This document shows, piece after piece, positions 27,044 to 35,558 of a stretch of DNA of 64,000 nt. The DNA comes from Sphingomonas sp. So64.6b (GTDB taxonomy: Bacteria > Pseudomonadota > Alphaproteobacteria > Sphingomonadales > Sphingomonadaceae). Each line of letters opens with the position of its first letter. Within the stretch, counting starts at the first letter, position 1. The stretch is taken from the NCBI RefSeq assembly GCF_014171475.1, contig NZ_CP048817.1, forward strand, positions 2,914,001 to 2,978,000. The letters run 5' to 3'. A model generated the notes under the pieces. That model saw only the letters and a list, made by a program, of their open reading frames with translations. It searched no databases and was not told the origin of the DNA. A program made the position numbers and the translations under genes.

Positions 27044-27591
27044 CTAGTCAAGTTACGCCATCCTTCCTCACCCATGTCGCGGCCAATGTACGAGCGCGCC
27101 GCATCGCCGCTGGCCTGAGCCAGAAAGGCTTGGCGGACGCCTCCGGCGTCAGCCTGCGCATGGTGGGGGGAATCGAAAATGGCGCGACCAGCGTCAGCAC
27201 GGCGACGCTCGACCGGATCGGAATCGCCCTGGGTGCCACGCTCTCCGAGCTGGTCGCGGACCCCCTGGCAGCGCGGAGTGCCCGGATCGACCGGGTTGGT
27301 TGGAGCGGAGACAAGGGCGGCGAAGCGGTGTTGCGGTGGAGCATCGATACAAGGCGGGAGGTCGAACTGTGGGAATGGCGATTGGAGCCGGCCGAACGCT
27401 ATCAGGCCGTAGCGGACCCCGTTGGGTGGCACGTGATGATCTTCGTGGTCGAGGGGCGACTGACGCTGGAACTCGAAGCGGGGACGGTCGAGGTGAGCGC
27501 GGCAAGCCATGTGTTCGACAGCGCGCAGACCCACGCCTTTGCCAATTTGGGAAAGGACGTGGTTCGCTTCTTCCGCTGCACGGCGTGGTAA
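27040..27591 (+). CDS. XRE-family regulator with C-terminal cupin domain
   Basis: A 183-residue protein. The N-terminal helix-turn-helix is VRARRIAAGLSQKGLADASG, then GGIENGATSVSTATLDRIG. The C-terminal half is a cupin (GWHVMIFVVEGRLTLELEAG, then SAASHVFDSAQTHAFANLG). This is the layout of small-molecule-sensing repressors. The TTG start at 27040 has GGAGG 7 bases upstream; no ATG fits the domain start. Its divergent partner is broken, so it may now be an orphan. Confidence 0.85.
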   Translation: MPSQVTPSFLTHVAANVRARRIAAGLSQKGLADASGVSLRMVGGIENGATSVSTATLDRIGIALGATLSELVADPLAARSARIDRVGWSGDKGGEAVLRWSIDTRREVELWEWRLEPAERYQAVADPVGWHVMIFVVEGRLTLELEAGTVEVSAASHVFDSAQTHAFANLGKDVVRFFRCTAW

Positions 27592-28365
27592 CAAGGGCAG
27601 CCCGGGAGACTGGCCGCAGACAAATCCGGCTGTGCCGACCGCAATTGATGCACGACGGGAATGTCCGTTTCATCAATCGGCCGATTCTAAAAGCTGCCGT
27701 TCGTCATCTGGCTGCCTGAAGGCTCGAATGGCTAGCTTTGGGAGATTTGGCCTGTAGCTTTTCGGTCGTCGAATGCAGGCATCTCGCGGCCCGTAGGATG
27801 GCGCGAGACTTTCCGCCGCGGAAGTGCGGAAATATTTCGCTGAAGGTGGAATGAAACCAAGAGGTTGAGCGCTGTTCCCGCTATGTTCTTCATTAATAAG
27901 TCATGCCGCAACTTGAAGGCGGAGAAGGGTTGAATGGGGTTCGAACGCAACAGCGACGATGACCCGCAGCGGAACGCGAGTAGCCGAACAAATGTCCGCT
28001 ACCTGCCTTCTCCCGCTTCGAAGCCGCCGTTCTTAACGGCCCAGCTTCAGCCATGAAGCAGCACCTGAACCAACGTCCGGTGTTGGAAGCGCTCACGCGC
28101 TCGCGAATGTCGTTTTGTGGGTCCACGCGGCCGCGGCCCGCCTGGCTGGAGTCGACCAACTCGCGACGTTCGCCCGTGCTGGAAAGCGCGTCCATATTTG
28201 ACATGAGCCGGCGTTCGAGCGTCGTGAAGCCTGCCAGTCCGTAGTTGCGCCAACTTCACATCGCATTATGATGACCGCATGAAATTCATCACTCTCAATC
28301 GCGCGTCCGCTTCCCCGCTGATCTAAGCGGGCCGGTTTCCGCTCACTCGGCGGTTATGCCGCCCG
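27592..28365. other. Gene-free interval, 774 bp
   Basis: Several short frames exist on both strands, but none has a recognisable product. A 15-codon frame (MKFITLNRASASPLI) begins at 28279 just before the dioxygenase gene and could be a leader peptide, with weak support. A stretch AAAAGCTGCCGTTCG (about 27689) recurs in part near 29318. Confidence 0.45.
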
Positions 28366-29190
28366 ATGACCCACGCCTTTTTGAGAAACATTATGCGAAA
28401 CCAATCAGATCCTGCGCTCAGCGCAGATGACATTGTCTCGTTCGTGCGGGACGGCTTCATCCGTATCGATGAGGCCTTCAGCGAGCATATCGCAGAGCAA
28501 GCGCGCGCGATCTTGTGGAAAGCCACCGGTTGCGACCCTGATGATTGTTCATCATGGACCCGGCCGGTCGTGCGCCTGGACCAGTTCGGCCAAGCCCCGT
28601 TCCGGGAGGCAGCGAATACGCCGAAGCTGCGCGGGGCTTTCGACCAGCTCATCGGAGTTGGCCGCTGGCGTCCTCGCGACAGCCTTGGCACCTTTCCAGT
28701 CCGCTTTCCCCACGAGGACGCGGCCGGCGACGATGGCTGGCACATCGACGTCAGTTACGGTTATGAACACCCGGACTTCATGGAGTGGCGCGCCAACGTG
28801 TGCAGCAAGGGACGAGCCTTGCTGATGCTGTTCTTGTTTTCGGATGTTGGCGTCGATGATGCGCCGACCCGCATTCGTGTCGGCTCGCACGCTGACATCG
28901 CCAGGCAACTCGCGCCGGCAGGCGAAGCTGGCCTGACCCTTCGCGACCTTGCCGCCGATGGGTTCGCCGGCTCGGCACATCGGCGAGAGAAACTAGCGCT
29001 GGGTAAAGCTGGCACGGTATATTTGTGCCATCCTTTTCTCGTACACGCTGCGCAACGGCATCGGGGAACAGCGCCGCGATTCATGGCCCAACCGCCATTG
29101 ATGCCGCGCGAGCCCATCTCTCTGTGCCGGGAGGACGGAGACTATTCCCCGGTCGAACAGGCGATCCTAAACGCGATCTCCCACCGATAG
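28366..29190 (+). CDS. Phytanoyl-CoA dioxygenase (PhyH) family protein
   Basis: A 274-residue Fe(II)/2-oxoglutarate oxygenase. The iron ligands are H126 and D128 in GWHIDVS and H227 (or H222) in CHPFLVHAAQRHRG, with a nearby Arg for 2-oxoglutarate. The substrate is unknown. Start choices are the ATG at 28366 and one at 28393 (MRNQSD). It is isolated between two long gene-free stretches. Confidence 0.85.
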   Translation: MTHAFLRNIMRNQSDPALSADDIVSFVRDGFIRIDEAFSEHIAEQARAILWKATGCDPDDCSSWTRPVVRLDQFGQAPFREAANTPKLRGAFDQLIGVGRWRPRDSLGTFPVRFPHEDAAGDDGWHIDVSYGYEHPDFMEWRANVCSKGRALLMLFLFSDVGVDDAPTRIRVGSHADIARQLAPAGEAGLTLRDLAADGFAGSAHRREKLALGKAGTVYLCHPFLVHAAQRHRGTAPRFMAQPPLMPREPISLCREDGDYSPVEQAILNAISHR

Positions 29191-30205
29191 GGAGGATTTG
29201 ATCGGCCCGTCTGCTTTAAGCTCCCGACGGCGAAAAGCGGACGGGCCGTAAACCAACCAAGAATTGCGCATCGAGCCGTGAGCTAGTTTGCCCGCCGGGT
29301 CGACCGCTTTTGGACGAAGCTGCCGTTCGCTGAGCGCGTGACGAACGACGGCTTCGTCCCATAGCCGGTCGTATGGCGCGGAGGCGGATGCGTGAACGGA
29401 CGGCCGCTTTCGGGCGCGCCGATCGGCAAGCTGAACGGCGAGCGTGAGGCGCAAGGCGGTCGTAACCAAGGCTGACCATCGCAGGGTCCGAGCGCAAGCC
29501 CCGCACCGACACGCCGTGCAGGGCAGTCACGCAATGTACCGACCCAAAGGCCGCCATGGCTGACGATTTAGCGGCGTGAAACCGCACCGGCCGCCGCCGG
29601 TAAAGGTCCGGTCCGATTCAAATCTCTCTCTGGTGCCGTCATTCACGCTCTACCGCGCCGTTCTCACGGTACGGATAAAACCCATTCGACCAATTGATTG
29701 AATCAACACCCCCTGAATCGAGCCAATCATGAATTCGCCGAAAACTTCCCGTGTTTCCCGTAAGCGCCCCGCAAACTTCCCGTGCGGTCACGCCGGTTTT
29801 CCCGCGGTTTTTCCCGTAGTTTCCCGTAAAACGTCCCAAAAAACATTCTCCCGTAATCATTCCCGTGGCTATGGGAATTCGGGTCGAAATCGCGGCGCAC
29901 CGGATCGCTGCGGCTCGGACCGTGAAGGCGCCGCCGATTCAAACCCGCCCCGCTCGCCGCTAAGCCCTCATCGCCACTCGAACACCGCCGACCGCTCTTT
30001 GACATGTCCAGCATCACTGCGATCCGGTTGCATCGACAACCGGGCGAACCCGGAATTGCGGTGCCAGTCGACCAATTCAGCCGTCAGAATTTTGAGCCTC
30101 GGTCACCTGAATGGCCGCATCACCACTATAGCCCGCCCAAGACAATTCGATTGTCATGCGCTCCCACGCGGCTAGTCTGCATCCTGACTATTTGACCGGG
30201 GGGCT
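29191..30205. other. Gene-free interval, about 1 kb, with a TTCCCGT repeat cluster
   Basis: No convincing gene on either strand. It contains a degenerate stretch sharing GAAGCTGCCGTTCG and GGCCGCTTTCGGG with other gaps, and a separate cluster of TTCCCGT motifs (29746-29866). A tRNA-tail-like string at about 29613-29640 does not fold into a tRNA. Confidence 0.5.
29746..29866. repeat. Cluster of TTCCCGT motifs
   Basis: TTCCCGT occurs at 29746, 29755, 29777, 29811, 29821 and 29860, with near copies TTCCCGC at 29799 and CTCCCGT near 29848, all in one orientation within 121 bp. Spacings are mostly near 10 or 22 bp, about one or two helical turns. The function is unknown. Confidence 0.7.
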
Positions 30206-31375
30206 ATGTCGGAGCGGAAACTCAAGGCGTGGCAACAGGCGGGTCTGATCGACGCCGATACCGCCGCGCGGATCCAGGCATGGGAAAGCACGCATACGCG
30301 GCCCCTTGGGGTGTGGGCCATGGTCGGGCTCGGCGCGCTGGCGATCGGCCTGGGGATCGTGTCCGTCGTGGCCTCCAACTGGGATGCGATCCCCGGCGAG
30401 GTGCGGCTTGGGCTTCACTTCGCGCTGATGGCCGGGGTTGCCGCCTTGCTCTGGTGGCGGCTGTCGAAAGCATCGGGCGAAAGCGACTATGTCGGCGACG
30501 CCATGTTGTTCGTCGCCGCGGTGCTGGGGCTGACCTTCTTCGCGCATATCGGGCAAGTCTATCAAACCAGCTCTCCCTTGTGGCAGCCATTGCTCGTCTG
30601 GCTCGCCATCTTCTCGCCCTTGCTGCTGTCGTTCGGGCGGGGCTGGCCGGTTGCCGGGCTGTGGATGGCCGGCGTGCTCGGCACCGCATGGTCGCACGCC
30701 GATGACTATGGCCATTTATGGCTGCTGGATGGTCGCGGCGGCGAGCAACTGCCTTATCCAGTCCTGTACTGGGGTCTGATCGCCAGCCCGCCGATGATCG
30801 TCGCGGCATTGGCGGCGGTCATGCGCGGCCACAGCACCCGGCCGATATTCTGGCGCCTGCTCGAACAAGTGGCGATCGTCACGATCCTGATCGCACTGAG
30901 CATTATTTTCATCACGCGCGGGTGGAGCGGCCAGACGGATTACGTCACGGGCAGCAGCGTCATCCAGAGCCTGTTCCTGGCTGGCGCGGCGGGCATGATC
31001 TACCTCGTGCGGCGCACCCGAACCGGGGAGGCCAGCGCCGCCATTCTGTGTGTCGGGGCGGTGCTTCATTTCGTCATGGCGATGGTGCGGGATTTTCGCG
31101 GCGCGGTCGACGATCCGTGGATCCCGGCGCTCCTCTTCCTCGCGCTATGGGGCGCGGTGGCCGGTGGTGCGCTTTATGCCGGCTGGCGTTGGGTGTTCCA
31201 GTGCGCCATCGGGGTGATCGCGGTGCGGATCATCATCCTGTCGTTCGAACTCAGCGATGATTTGCTGGGGAGCGGCGTCAGCCTCATCGCCTCCGGGCTC
31301 TTCGCGATGCTCGTCGCCTGGGCAAGCGTGAGGATCTCGCGGCGTTATGCGCCGCGACGGGAGGCCGAGGCATGA
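30206..31375 (+). CDS. DUF2157 domain membrane protein
   Basis: A 389-residue protein with a short soluble start (KLKAWQQAGLIDADTAARIQ), the DUF2157 signature, and then about ten hydrophobic helices. The family has no known function. It overlaps the next gene by 4 bp (ATGA), and this pairing with a GDYXXLXY protein is common, so the two probably act together in the inner membrane. Confidence 0.88.
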   Translation: MSERKLKAWQQAGLIDADTAARIQAWESTHTRPLGVWAMVGLGALAIGLGIVSVVASNWDAIPGEVRLGLHFALMAGVAALLWWRLSKASGESDYVGDAMLFVAAVLGLTFFAHIGQVYQTSSPLWQPLLVWLAIFSPLLLSFGRGWPVAGLWMAGVLGTAWSHADDYGHLWLLDGRGGEQLPYPVLYWGLIASPPMIVAALAAVMRGHSTRPIFWRLLEQVAIVTILIALSIIFITRGWSGQTDYVTGSSVIQSLFLAGAAGMIYLVRRTRTGEASAAILCVGAVLHFVMAMVRDFRGAVDDPWIPALLFLALWGAVAGGALYAGWRWVFQCAIGVIAVRIIILSFELSDDLLGSGVSLIASGLFAMLVAWASVRISRRYAPRREAEA

Positions 31376-31977
31376 TCAAGGCCGTGTCGAATCGCCTCTG
31401 GCTCGCGGCGGCGCTTGCCCTGCCATTGGCTGCATTCGCCTATAGCTGGGCGAGTACCTATCGGCTTGCGCAACAGGGACAGGAATGGCTCATCCCGATC
31501 CAGGGCTATGATCCGCGCGACTTGCTGCGCGGGCATTACATTACCTATCGCTACGACTGGCCGGTCGCCGCTTCACCAAAGCGACGCGACGGCGCGCCCA
31601 CGATAGTCATGGATTATTATCTGGGCGGATTGTGCATCGAGGGCGTCGCGCCGAACATCACCAGCGTACGGGCCGTCGATACCGTGCCGCGACGGGCGGG
31701 AGAACCGGTCGGACAAGGATGCGCCATCATCGTCCGGGCCGCGCTTGGCACGCGTCAGGAAGTGCGCGGGCTGGACAGCGGCATCTTGTACGCGTCGCAG
31801 GCCCGGGCACTCGAACTGTCGCGGCAGCTGGCCGACCGCAAGCAGCAAGGGCTGCTCCGTGTCAGGATCAGGCCGGACGGCGTCATGCGCCCGGTCGACC
31901 TGGCGTTCAGGCCGATGCCTGCGCCAACGCCGGCTCCAGCGCCGGCCCCAACGCCGACTGGCGATCCCGCACGATAG
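31372..31977 (+). CDS. GDYXXLXY domain protein
   Basis: A 201-residue protein with an N-terminal membrane helix (LWLAAALALPLAAFAYSWAS) and the motif region GYDPRDLLRGHYITYRYDW, a variant of GDYxxLxY. Two cysteines lie in the middle (GGLCIEG, GQGCAII). The tail is a Pro/Ala repeat (PAPTPAPAPAPAPTP-like). It is coupled to DUF2157 and probably faces the periplasm. Confidence 0.85.
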   Translation: MIKAVSNRLWLAAALALPLAAFAYSWASTYRLAQQGQEWLIPIQGYDPRDLLRGHYITYRYDWPVAASPKRRDGAPTIVMDYYLGGLCIEGVAPNITSVRAVDTVPRRAGEPVGQGCAIIVRAALGTRQEVRGLDSGILYASQARALELSRQLADRKQQGLLRVRIRPDGVMRPVDLAFRPMPAPTPAPAPAPTPTGDPAR

Positions 31978-32084
31978 CGGCGCAAGCCAGTTGTCGTGAA
32001 CCCGGTCAGCCGCGGAATCACGACCGCGAAAAAACCCGCCGCATCGTCTGGACGCCGCCGCCCCGGCCCCGCTATCGGCACGCG

Positions 32085-32285
32085 ATGAGCATCATCGCCA
32101 CCATCATGAATACGTCCACCGGACAACCTATCCAGCGCATGACCTTCGGGCGCATGCCCAAGCCCTGGGCCTCGTTCAATCTCGAAACCGGCGAGCTCGT
32201 CACCGCCGACCGCGTCCATGTCGGCAAGCCCGCGCCGGGCAAGTTCGTCGCACCGGTCGAGGTGTGGGTCACGCCCAAAGGTTGA
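32085..32285 (+). CDS. Small hypothetical protein
   Basis: A 66-residue frame from an ATG at 32085 (MSIIATIMNTSTGQPIQRM, ending VAPVEVWVTPKG). I recognise no family and see no strong ribosome site. The composition is protein-like and the opposite frames are no better. It may be real. Confidence 0.4.
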   Translation: MSIIATIMNTSTGQPIQRMTFGRMPKPWASFNLETGELVTADRVHVGKPAPGKFVAPVEVWVTPKG

Positions 32286-32359
32286 GCGGCGGCAAGCGAT
32301 TCAACACCAACGTCACCTGTGCCAGCATGGAATCGGGCGAATATTCCGCTGAATCCCGT

Positions 32360-32410
32360 CCCGGCTCTTTGACATGCCCGGCTCTTTGACATGCCCGGCT
32401 CTCTGAAATG
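32360..32410. repeat. 17-bp tandem repeat, three units
   Basis: CCCGGCTCTTTGACATG at 32360-32376 and 32377-32393 are identical; the third (32394-32410) differs at two bases. No flanking gene explains it. Confidence 0.85.
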
Positions 32411-32465
32411 ATTGCGAAAAATCGGGTCTCCCCGCCTATTCCAGCCGGAACAGGTGACGCCGGTC

Positions 32466-32539
32466 CTGTTATCACCTGTTATCGTGCTGTTATCGTGCTG
32501 TTATCGTGCTGTTATCGTGCTGTTACTCAATAACAGGTG
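32466..32539. repeat. 11-bp CTGTTATCGTG tandem array
   Basis: One CTGTTATCAC unit is followed by four exact CTGTTATCGTG units and a final CTGTTACTC (32466-32528). Next comes the inverted form AATAACAGGTG (32529-32539), with further AACAGGT copies near 32450 and 32620. Confidence 0.85.
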
Positions 32540-32676
32540 AACAGCCATCAAGTTACTGAATACAGGCCATGAATTCCGGGTCGATTGCCGGCATGACAGC
32601 CAGAAAAAATTATTCCGCATAACAGGTAAAAACAGGACAGCGCGCAAACCTCGACCGGCCGCACCCGTTGCTGAAC

Positions 32677-33075
32677 TTAGCAGGTTTTTGATTGGACTGC
32701 CGTATCCGCCTGGCTGTTGGGGCAGCCGTCGTTGATCCACACCGTCAGCGCGGCGATGATGTCGGCCTGGGTCGGCGTGTCGGTATTATAGGGTGGCGAC
32801 GGCTGGGGCATCGGGCCGATCGATCCGGTGTTGGGATCGAACGCGCTGCCCGCCGTGCCCGACAGCGCCATGACGATGTTCGACGCGGCGGCATTGCCGA
32901 CCTCGACGATCTTGAACCCGGGCACGCCGGGCATGTCCTGGGTAATGAACTGATTATAGTCCAGGTCCTCATAGAACACGCCGTGCGGCGCGAGCGCAGG
33001 CGTCAATCCGTTCGCCGCGACGAGCGCCGACAGGTTCTTCTGAAGGTCGGCATAGTTGCTGATCGTGATCGTCAT
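32677..33075 (-). CDS. Hypothetical protein paired with the cytochrome c lipoprotein
   Basis: A 132-residue protein without a signal peptide. The C-terminal half (GNAAASNIVMALSGTAGSAF, then TQADIIAALTVWINDGCPNS) has the look of the helical end of cytochrome-c-like domains in which a residue run ends in WIDxGxP, but no CxxCH is present, so it binds no heme covalently. Two cysteines lie near the end. It follows the cytochrome gene on the same strand after 93 bp. Confidence 0.6.
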   Translation of the reverse strand: MTITISNYADLQKNLSALVAANGLTPALAPHGVFYEDLDYNQFITQDMPGVPGFKIVEVGNAAASNIVMALSGTAGSAFDPNTGSIGPMPQPSPPYNTDTPTQADIIAALTVWINDGCPNSQADTAVQSKTC

Positions 33076-33138
33076 GCTGGATCTCCTTTTCTTGCTCGAT
33101 TGCGCTCAAGCGCGGGTTTGCATCGGTCGGTAGCGAGT

Positions 33139-33180
33139 GGTCAGTGCGGCAGGGTCAGTGCGGCAGGGTCAGTGTGGTAG
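33139..33180. repeat. 14-bp tandem repeat over the cytochrome gene stop codon
   Basis: GGTCAGTGCGGCAG at 33139-33152 and 33153-33166 are identical and 33167-33180 differs at two bases. The stop codon of the 536-residue gene (33169-33171) lies in the last unit, and each unit carries a copy of that TGA in a shifted frame. Confidence 0.8.
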
Positions 33181-34779
33181 GGGGAAGCCGGCCGGGTTCT
33201 GCGGCACGACCGGGCCACCCGGATAAGGGCGCACGGGTTCGGGGATGAAGGCGTTGCCGGTGGCCGCGATCACGCTGAAATCGCCGCCCTGGAACTGGCC
33301 CTGCGAACCATGGCAACCAAGGCAGCCGCCGGCGGTAAAGCCGACATATTTGCCGCCCTGCAGCTTGGCGACATGCGCGGTGTTCGGCCCCGGCACATTC
33401 TGGCTCGGGCCGCCCAGGCCGCCCTGGAAGAATTGCAACGTGTCGTTGGTCTCGGTGGCGAAGTTCGACAGAAAGAATTGCTGCGCCGGCACCGGCCCGC
33501 CGGGATCGTTCTGCACCACCGCCTGGACGCCGATCAGCTGATAATTGGCCCAGACATTGGTCGCCCCGAACAGGCTGCGAACCTGCGCCTGCATCGCCTG
33601 GTTATAGGCGACCAGGTTGAACGGGCTGCCCGCACCCGGAATGGGGAATTGCCGCGCCGCGGTAATCACGCCCGGATCGGGCAGCGCGCGCGGGTAACCG
33701 GCCGGCCCGGCCACCTGGGGGTTGGTGTTGATGAAGCGGAATCCGTTCGCCTCGTTGCTGACATGCTCGAACGTCGCGAAGGTGAAGGTCGGGACGTTGG
33801 GCGTCTTCTGGATGATGTGCAGCGCGATCAGCAGCAATATGTCGTTGTTCGCGACCAGCCCGCCACTCGCATTCTTGGTGTAGTAAATGCCCTTGGTCCA
33901 ATGGAACGCGTTGAGATTGTCGAGCTTGCTGTCGTAACGCCGCCAGGTCGCCTTGATCTCGATCGCCCCGCTCGGCAGTTCGAACGGCGTGCCGGTCACC
34001 GGCATGTTGGTGATCTTGGCGATCGCCTGCGCCTTGGCCTTGCGCCGCGTCGCCGCATTGTTGAACTGCGTCGTCTTCAGGTAATTGAAGATGACCGGAT
34101 TGCCCTTGGCCTCATAGACCAGGCTCGCCTTGGTCTGCGCATCGAGGATCTGCTGCTGTTGCGCCGGCGTCGGATTAGGAAAGGATTTGCTCAGCGCATC
34201 CGCGGCGACCGCAAACGGCGTATGATACATGTTGGCCAGCGTGATCTCGCTCGCCTCGTCAAGGTTGTTGAACAAGGTGAGGCTGGTCTGCGGCGTCGCC
34301 TTGGTGATGGTCGTCGCTGCGCCATATTGATAGGCTGGCGCGGCATTCGGATCGGGCAATATGTTGCCGCCGCCGGTCGCATAGGTCGGGTAGAGCTCAT
34401 TGCGGTGATAGAAGGTCTCCCACACCGTGACGCCGCCCGGCCCGGTCGCGCCCGACACATCGGTCGGTGATGGCTGGCCACGGAAATACCCCGATGACGG
34501 GACCGCTGGATTGACCTTTGCCGGCCAGGTCAGCGCGATGAACTCCTGCCAGGCGAATTGCGCCGCCTGCTGCGGATCGGCGGGATTGGCGATATCGGTC
34601 GGCACGGTCGCGCTGAACGCCGGCGCGGTTGCGGTTGCGCTGGGCTTCACGTCGTCCGTGGCGTCGGATCGACTGCAGCCACTCAACACCACGGTACCTA
34701 GAAGCATGGCTGGAATCGCCATTCGCGACAGTTGCCGGCCAGAATTGATAAAGAAATCATACATCATGTCTTGCCCCAC
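33169..34779 (-). CDS. c-type cytochrome-like lipoprotein with single CLGCH motif
   Basis: A protein of about 536 residues. It has a lipobox near Cys35 (TVVLSGCSRSD), a long domain with EFIALTWPAKVNP and HHxN-like segments (LLIALHIIQKTP, FTFATFEHVSNEANG), and a heme site CLGCH (about 486-490) near the C-terminus, followed by GSQGQFQGGDFS. It should be a lipid-anchored periplasmic heme protein. I do not know its redox partner. Starts at 34779 (GTG) or 34767 (ATG) are both possible. It is followed by the 132-residue gene. Confidence 0.7.
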   Translation of the reverse strand: MGQDMMYDFFINSGRQLSRMAIPAMLLGTVVLSGCSRSDATDDVKPSATATAPAFSATVPTDIANPADPQQAAQFAWQEFIALTWPAKVNPAVPSSGYFRGQPSPTDVSGATGPGGVTVWETFYHRNELYPTYATGGGNILPDPNAAPAYQYGAATTITKATPQTSLTLFNNLDEASEITLANMYHTPFAVAADALSKSFPNPTPAQQQQILDAQTKASLVYEAKGNPVIFNYLKTTQFNNAATRRKAKAQAIAKITNMPVTGTPFELPSGAIEIKATWRRYDSKLDNLNAFHWTKGIYYTKNASGGLVANNDILLLIALHIIQKTPNVPTFTFATFEHVSNEANGFRFINTNPQVAGPAGYPRALPDPGVITAARQFPIPGAGSPFNLVAYNQAMQAQVRSLFGATNVWANYQLIGVQAVVQNDPGGPVPAQQFFLSNFATETNDTLQFFQGGLGGPSQNVPGPNTAHVAKLQGGKYVGFTAGGCLGCHGSQGQFQGGDFSVIAATGNAFIPEPVRPYPGGPVVPQNPAGFPLPH

Positions 34780-35017
34780 CAGGTGACAGCGACCGAGTCG
34801 ACCATGCGACTATTTTCGATGCCGGCGAATTTCTGCGATCGCGCCGACTATTTGTCCACCGCAACACGAGCCATCTTGGTTCTATACTGACGAACAAGGC
34901 GCAATCCGCGATACTTACCCTCGTGCATGCCGCGCGTGCGAACGCGCTATCGCGATCACCAACAAACCGGCTATCGCTGCCATGGCCATCGGCCCAGCCA
35001 GCCGTGAAAGGACCAAG

Positions 35018-35542
35018 ATGCGCCGCCTGCCGCCCGCTTCCTTACTGCTTGCCTGCCTGCTGATCGGCGCCACCGTCCCGGCCTCGGCACAACAGGCGCA
35101 ACCGATCGGCATCGCCCCGCCCGGCCCCGGCTCCAGCACTGGCCAGCCGGCCGCGACGATCGTCGCCGAGCCGGTCGCGCTGTTGATCGCCGCGTGCGAC
35201 GCCAATGGCGATGCGCGCGTCACGGCGGCCGAACTCAGCGCCTTTATCGCCAGATCCTTTGCCGCCACCGAAGGCGCCGGAACCGGATCGATCGGCTACA
35301 TCGCTTATAGCGACTGGGCGCTGAAATGGCTCGGCGACCGCAACGCCCTGCCCAGCCCCTTCTCGGTCGATGCCGATCATGACGACCGCATCACGCTGCC
35401 TGAGATGCAGGACCAGTTCGCCCGGTTGTTCGCGCGCTTCGATGTCGACAAGGACGGTGTGGCGACACGCGCCGAGCTGCTGACGATCAAATCGGGCCTG
35501 CGTGATCCGGTCGGCCGGGGCAAACGCGGCGGCAAGCCATGA
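35018..35542 (+). CDS. Secreted EF-hand protein
   Basis: A 174-residue protein with a signal peptide (ASLLLACLLIGATVPASAQ) and three EF-hand-like loops: DANGDARVTAAE, DADHDDRITLPE and DVDKDGVATRAE. It probably binds calcium in the periplasm. I took the ATG at 35018; the one at 34982 would place charged residues before the signal. Confidence 0.82.
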   Translation: MRRLPPASLLLACLLIGATVPASAQQAQPIGIAPPGPGSSTGQPAATIVAEPVALLIAACDANGDARVTAAELSAFIARSFAATEGAGTGSIGYIAYSDWALKWLGDRNALPSPFSVDADHDDRITLPEMQDQFARLFARFDVDKDGVATRAELLTIKSGLRDPVGRGKRGGKP

Positions 35543-35558
35543 CCGCGTGACCGGCATC

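Larger units (their letters stand above)
32286..32676. other. Gene-free interval of 391 bp holding two tandem arrays
   Basis: Between the small protein and the 132-residue gene there is no convincing frame. The interval holds three 17-bp units (32360-32410), six 10-11-bp units (32466-32528), and further CACCTGTTAT-type motifs on both strands up to about 32640. Confidence 0.6.

Noticed and set aside
28279..28326. 15-codon frame before the dioxygenase as a regulatory leader peptide
   Set aside because: There is no run of one amino acid, no clear attenuator hairpins and no strong ribosome site.
29605..29645. tRNA 3'-end-like string (GATTCAAATCTCTCTCTGGTG) as a tRNA gene or attachment site
   Set aside because: The bases before the T-loop-like part do not pair with those after it, and no acceptor partner or anticodon arm is found upstream. 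No integrase is nearby.
29720..30175. 148-residue frame over the TTCCCGT cluster as a gene
   Set aside because: The translation is low in hydrophobic residues, has no domain, and is explained by the repeat motif; no ribosome site precedes it.
32360..32640. CRISPR array
   Set aside because: Units are 17 and 11 bp, directly adjacent with no unique spacers, and no cas genes are present.
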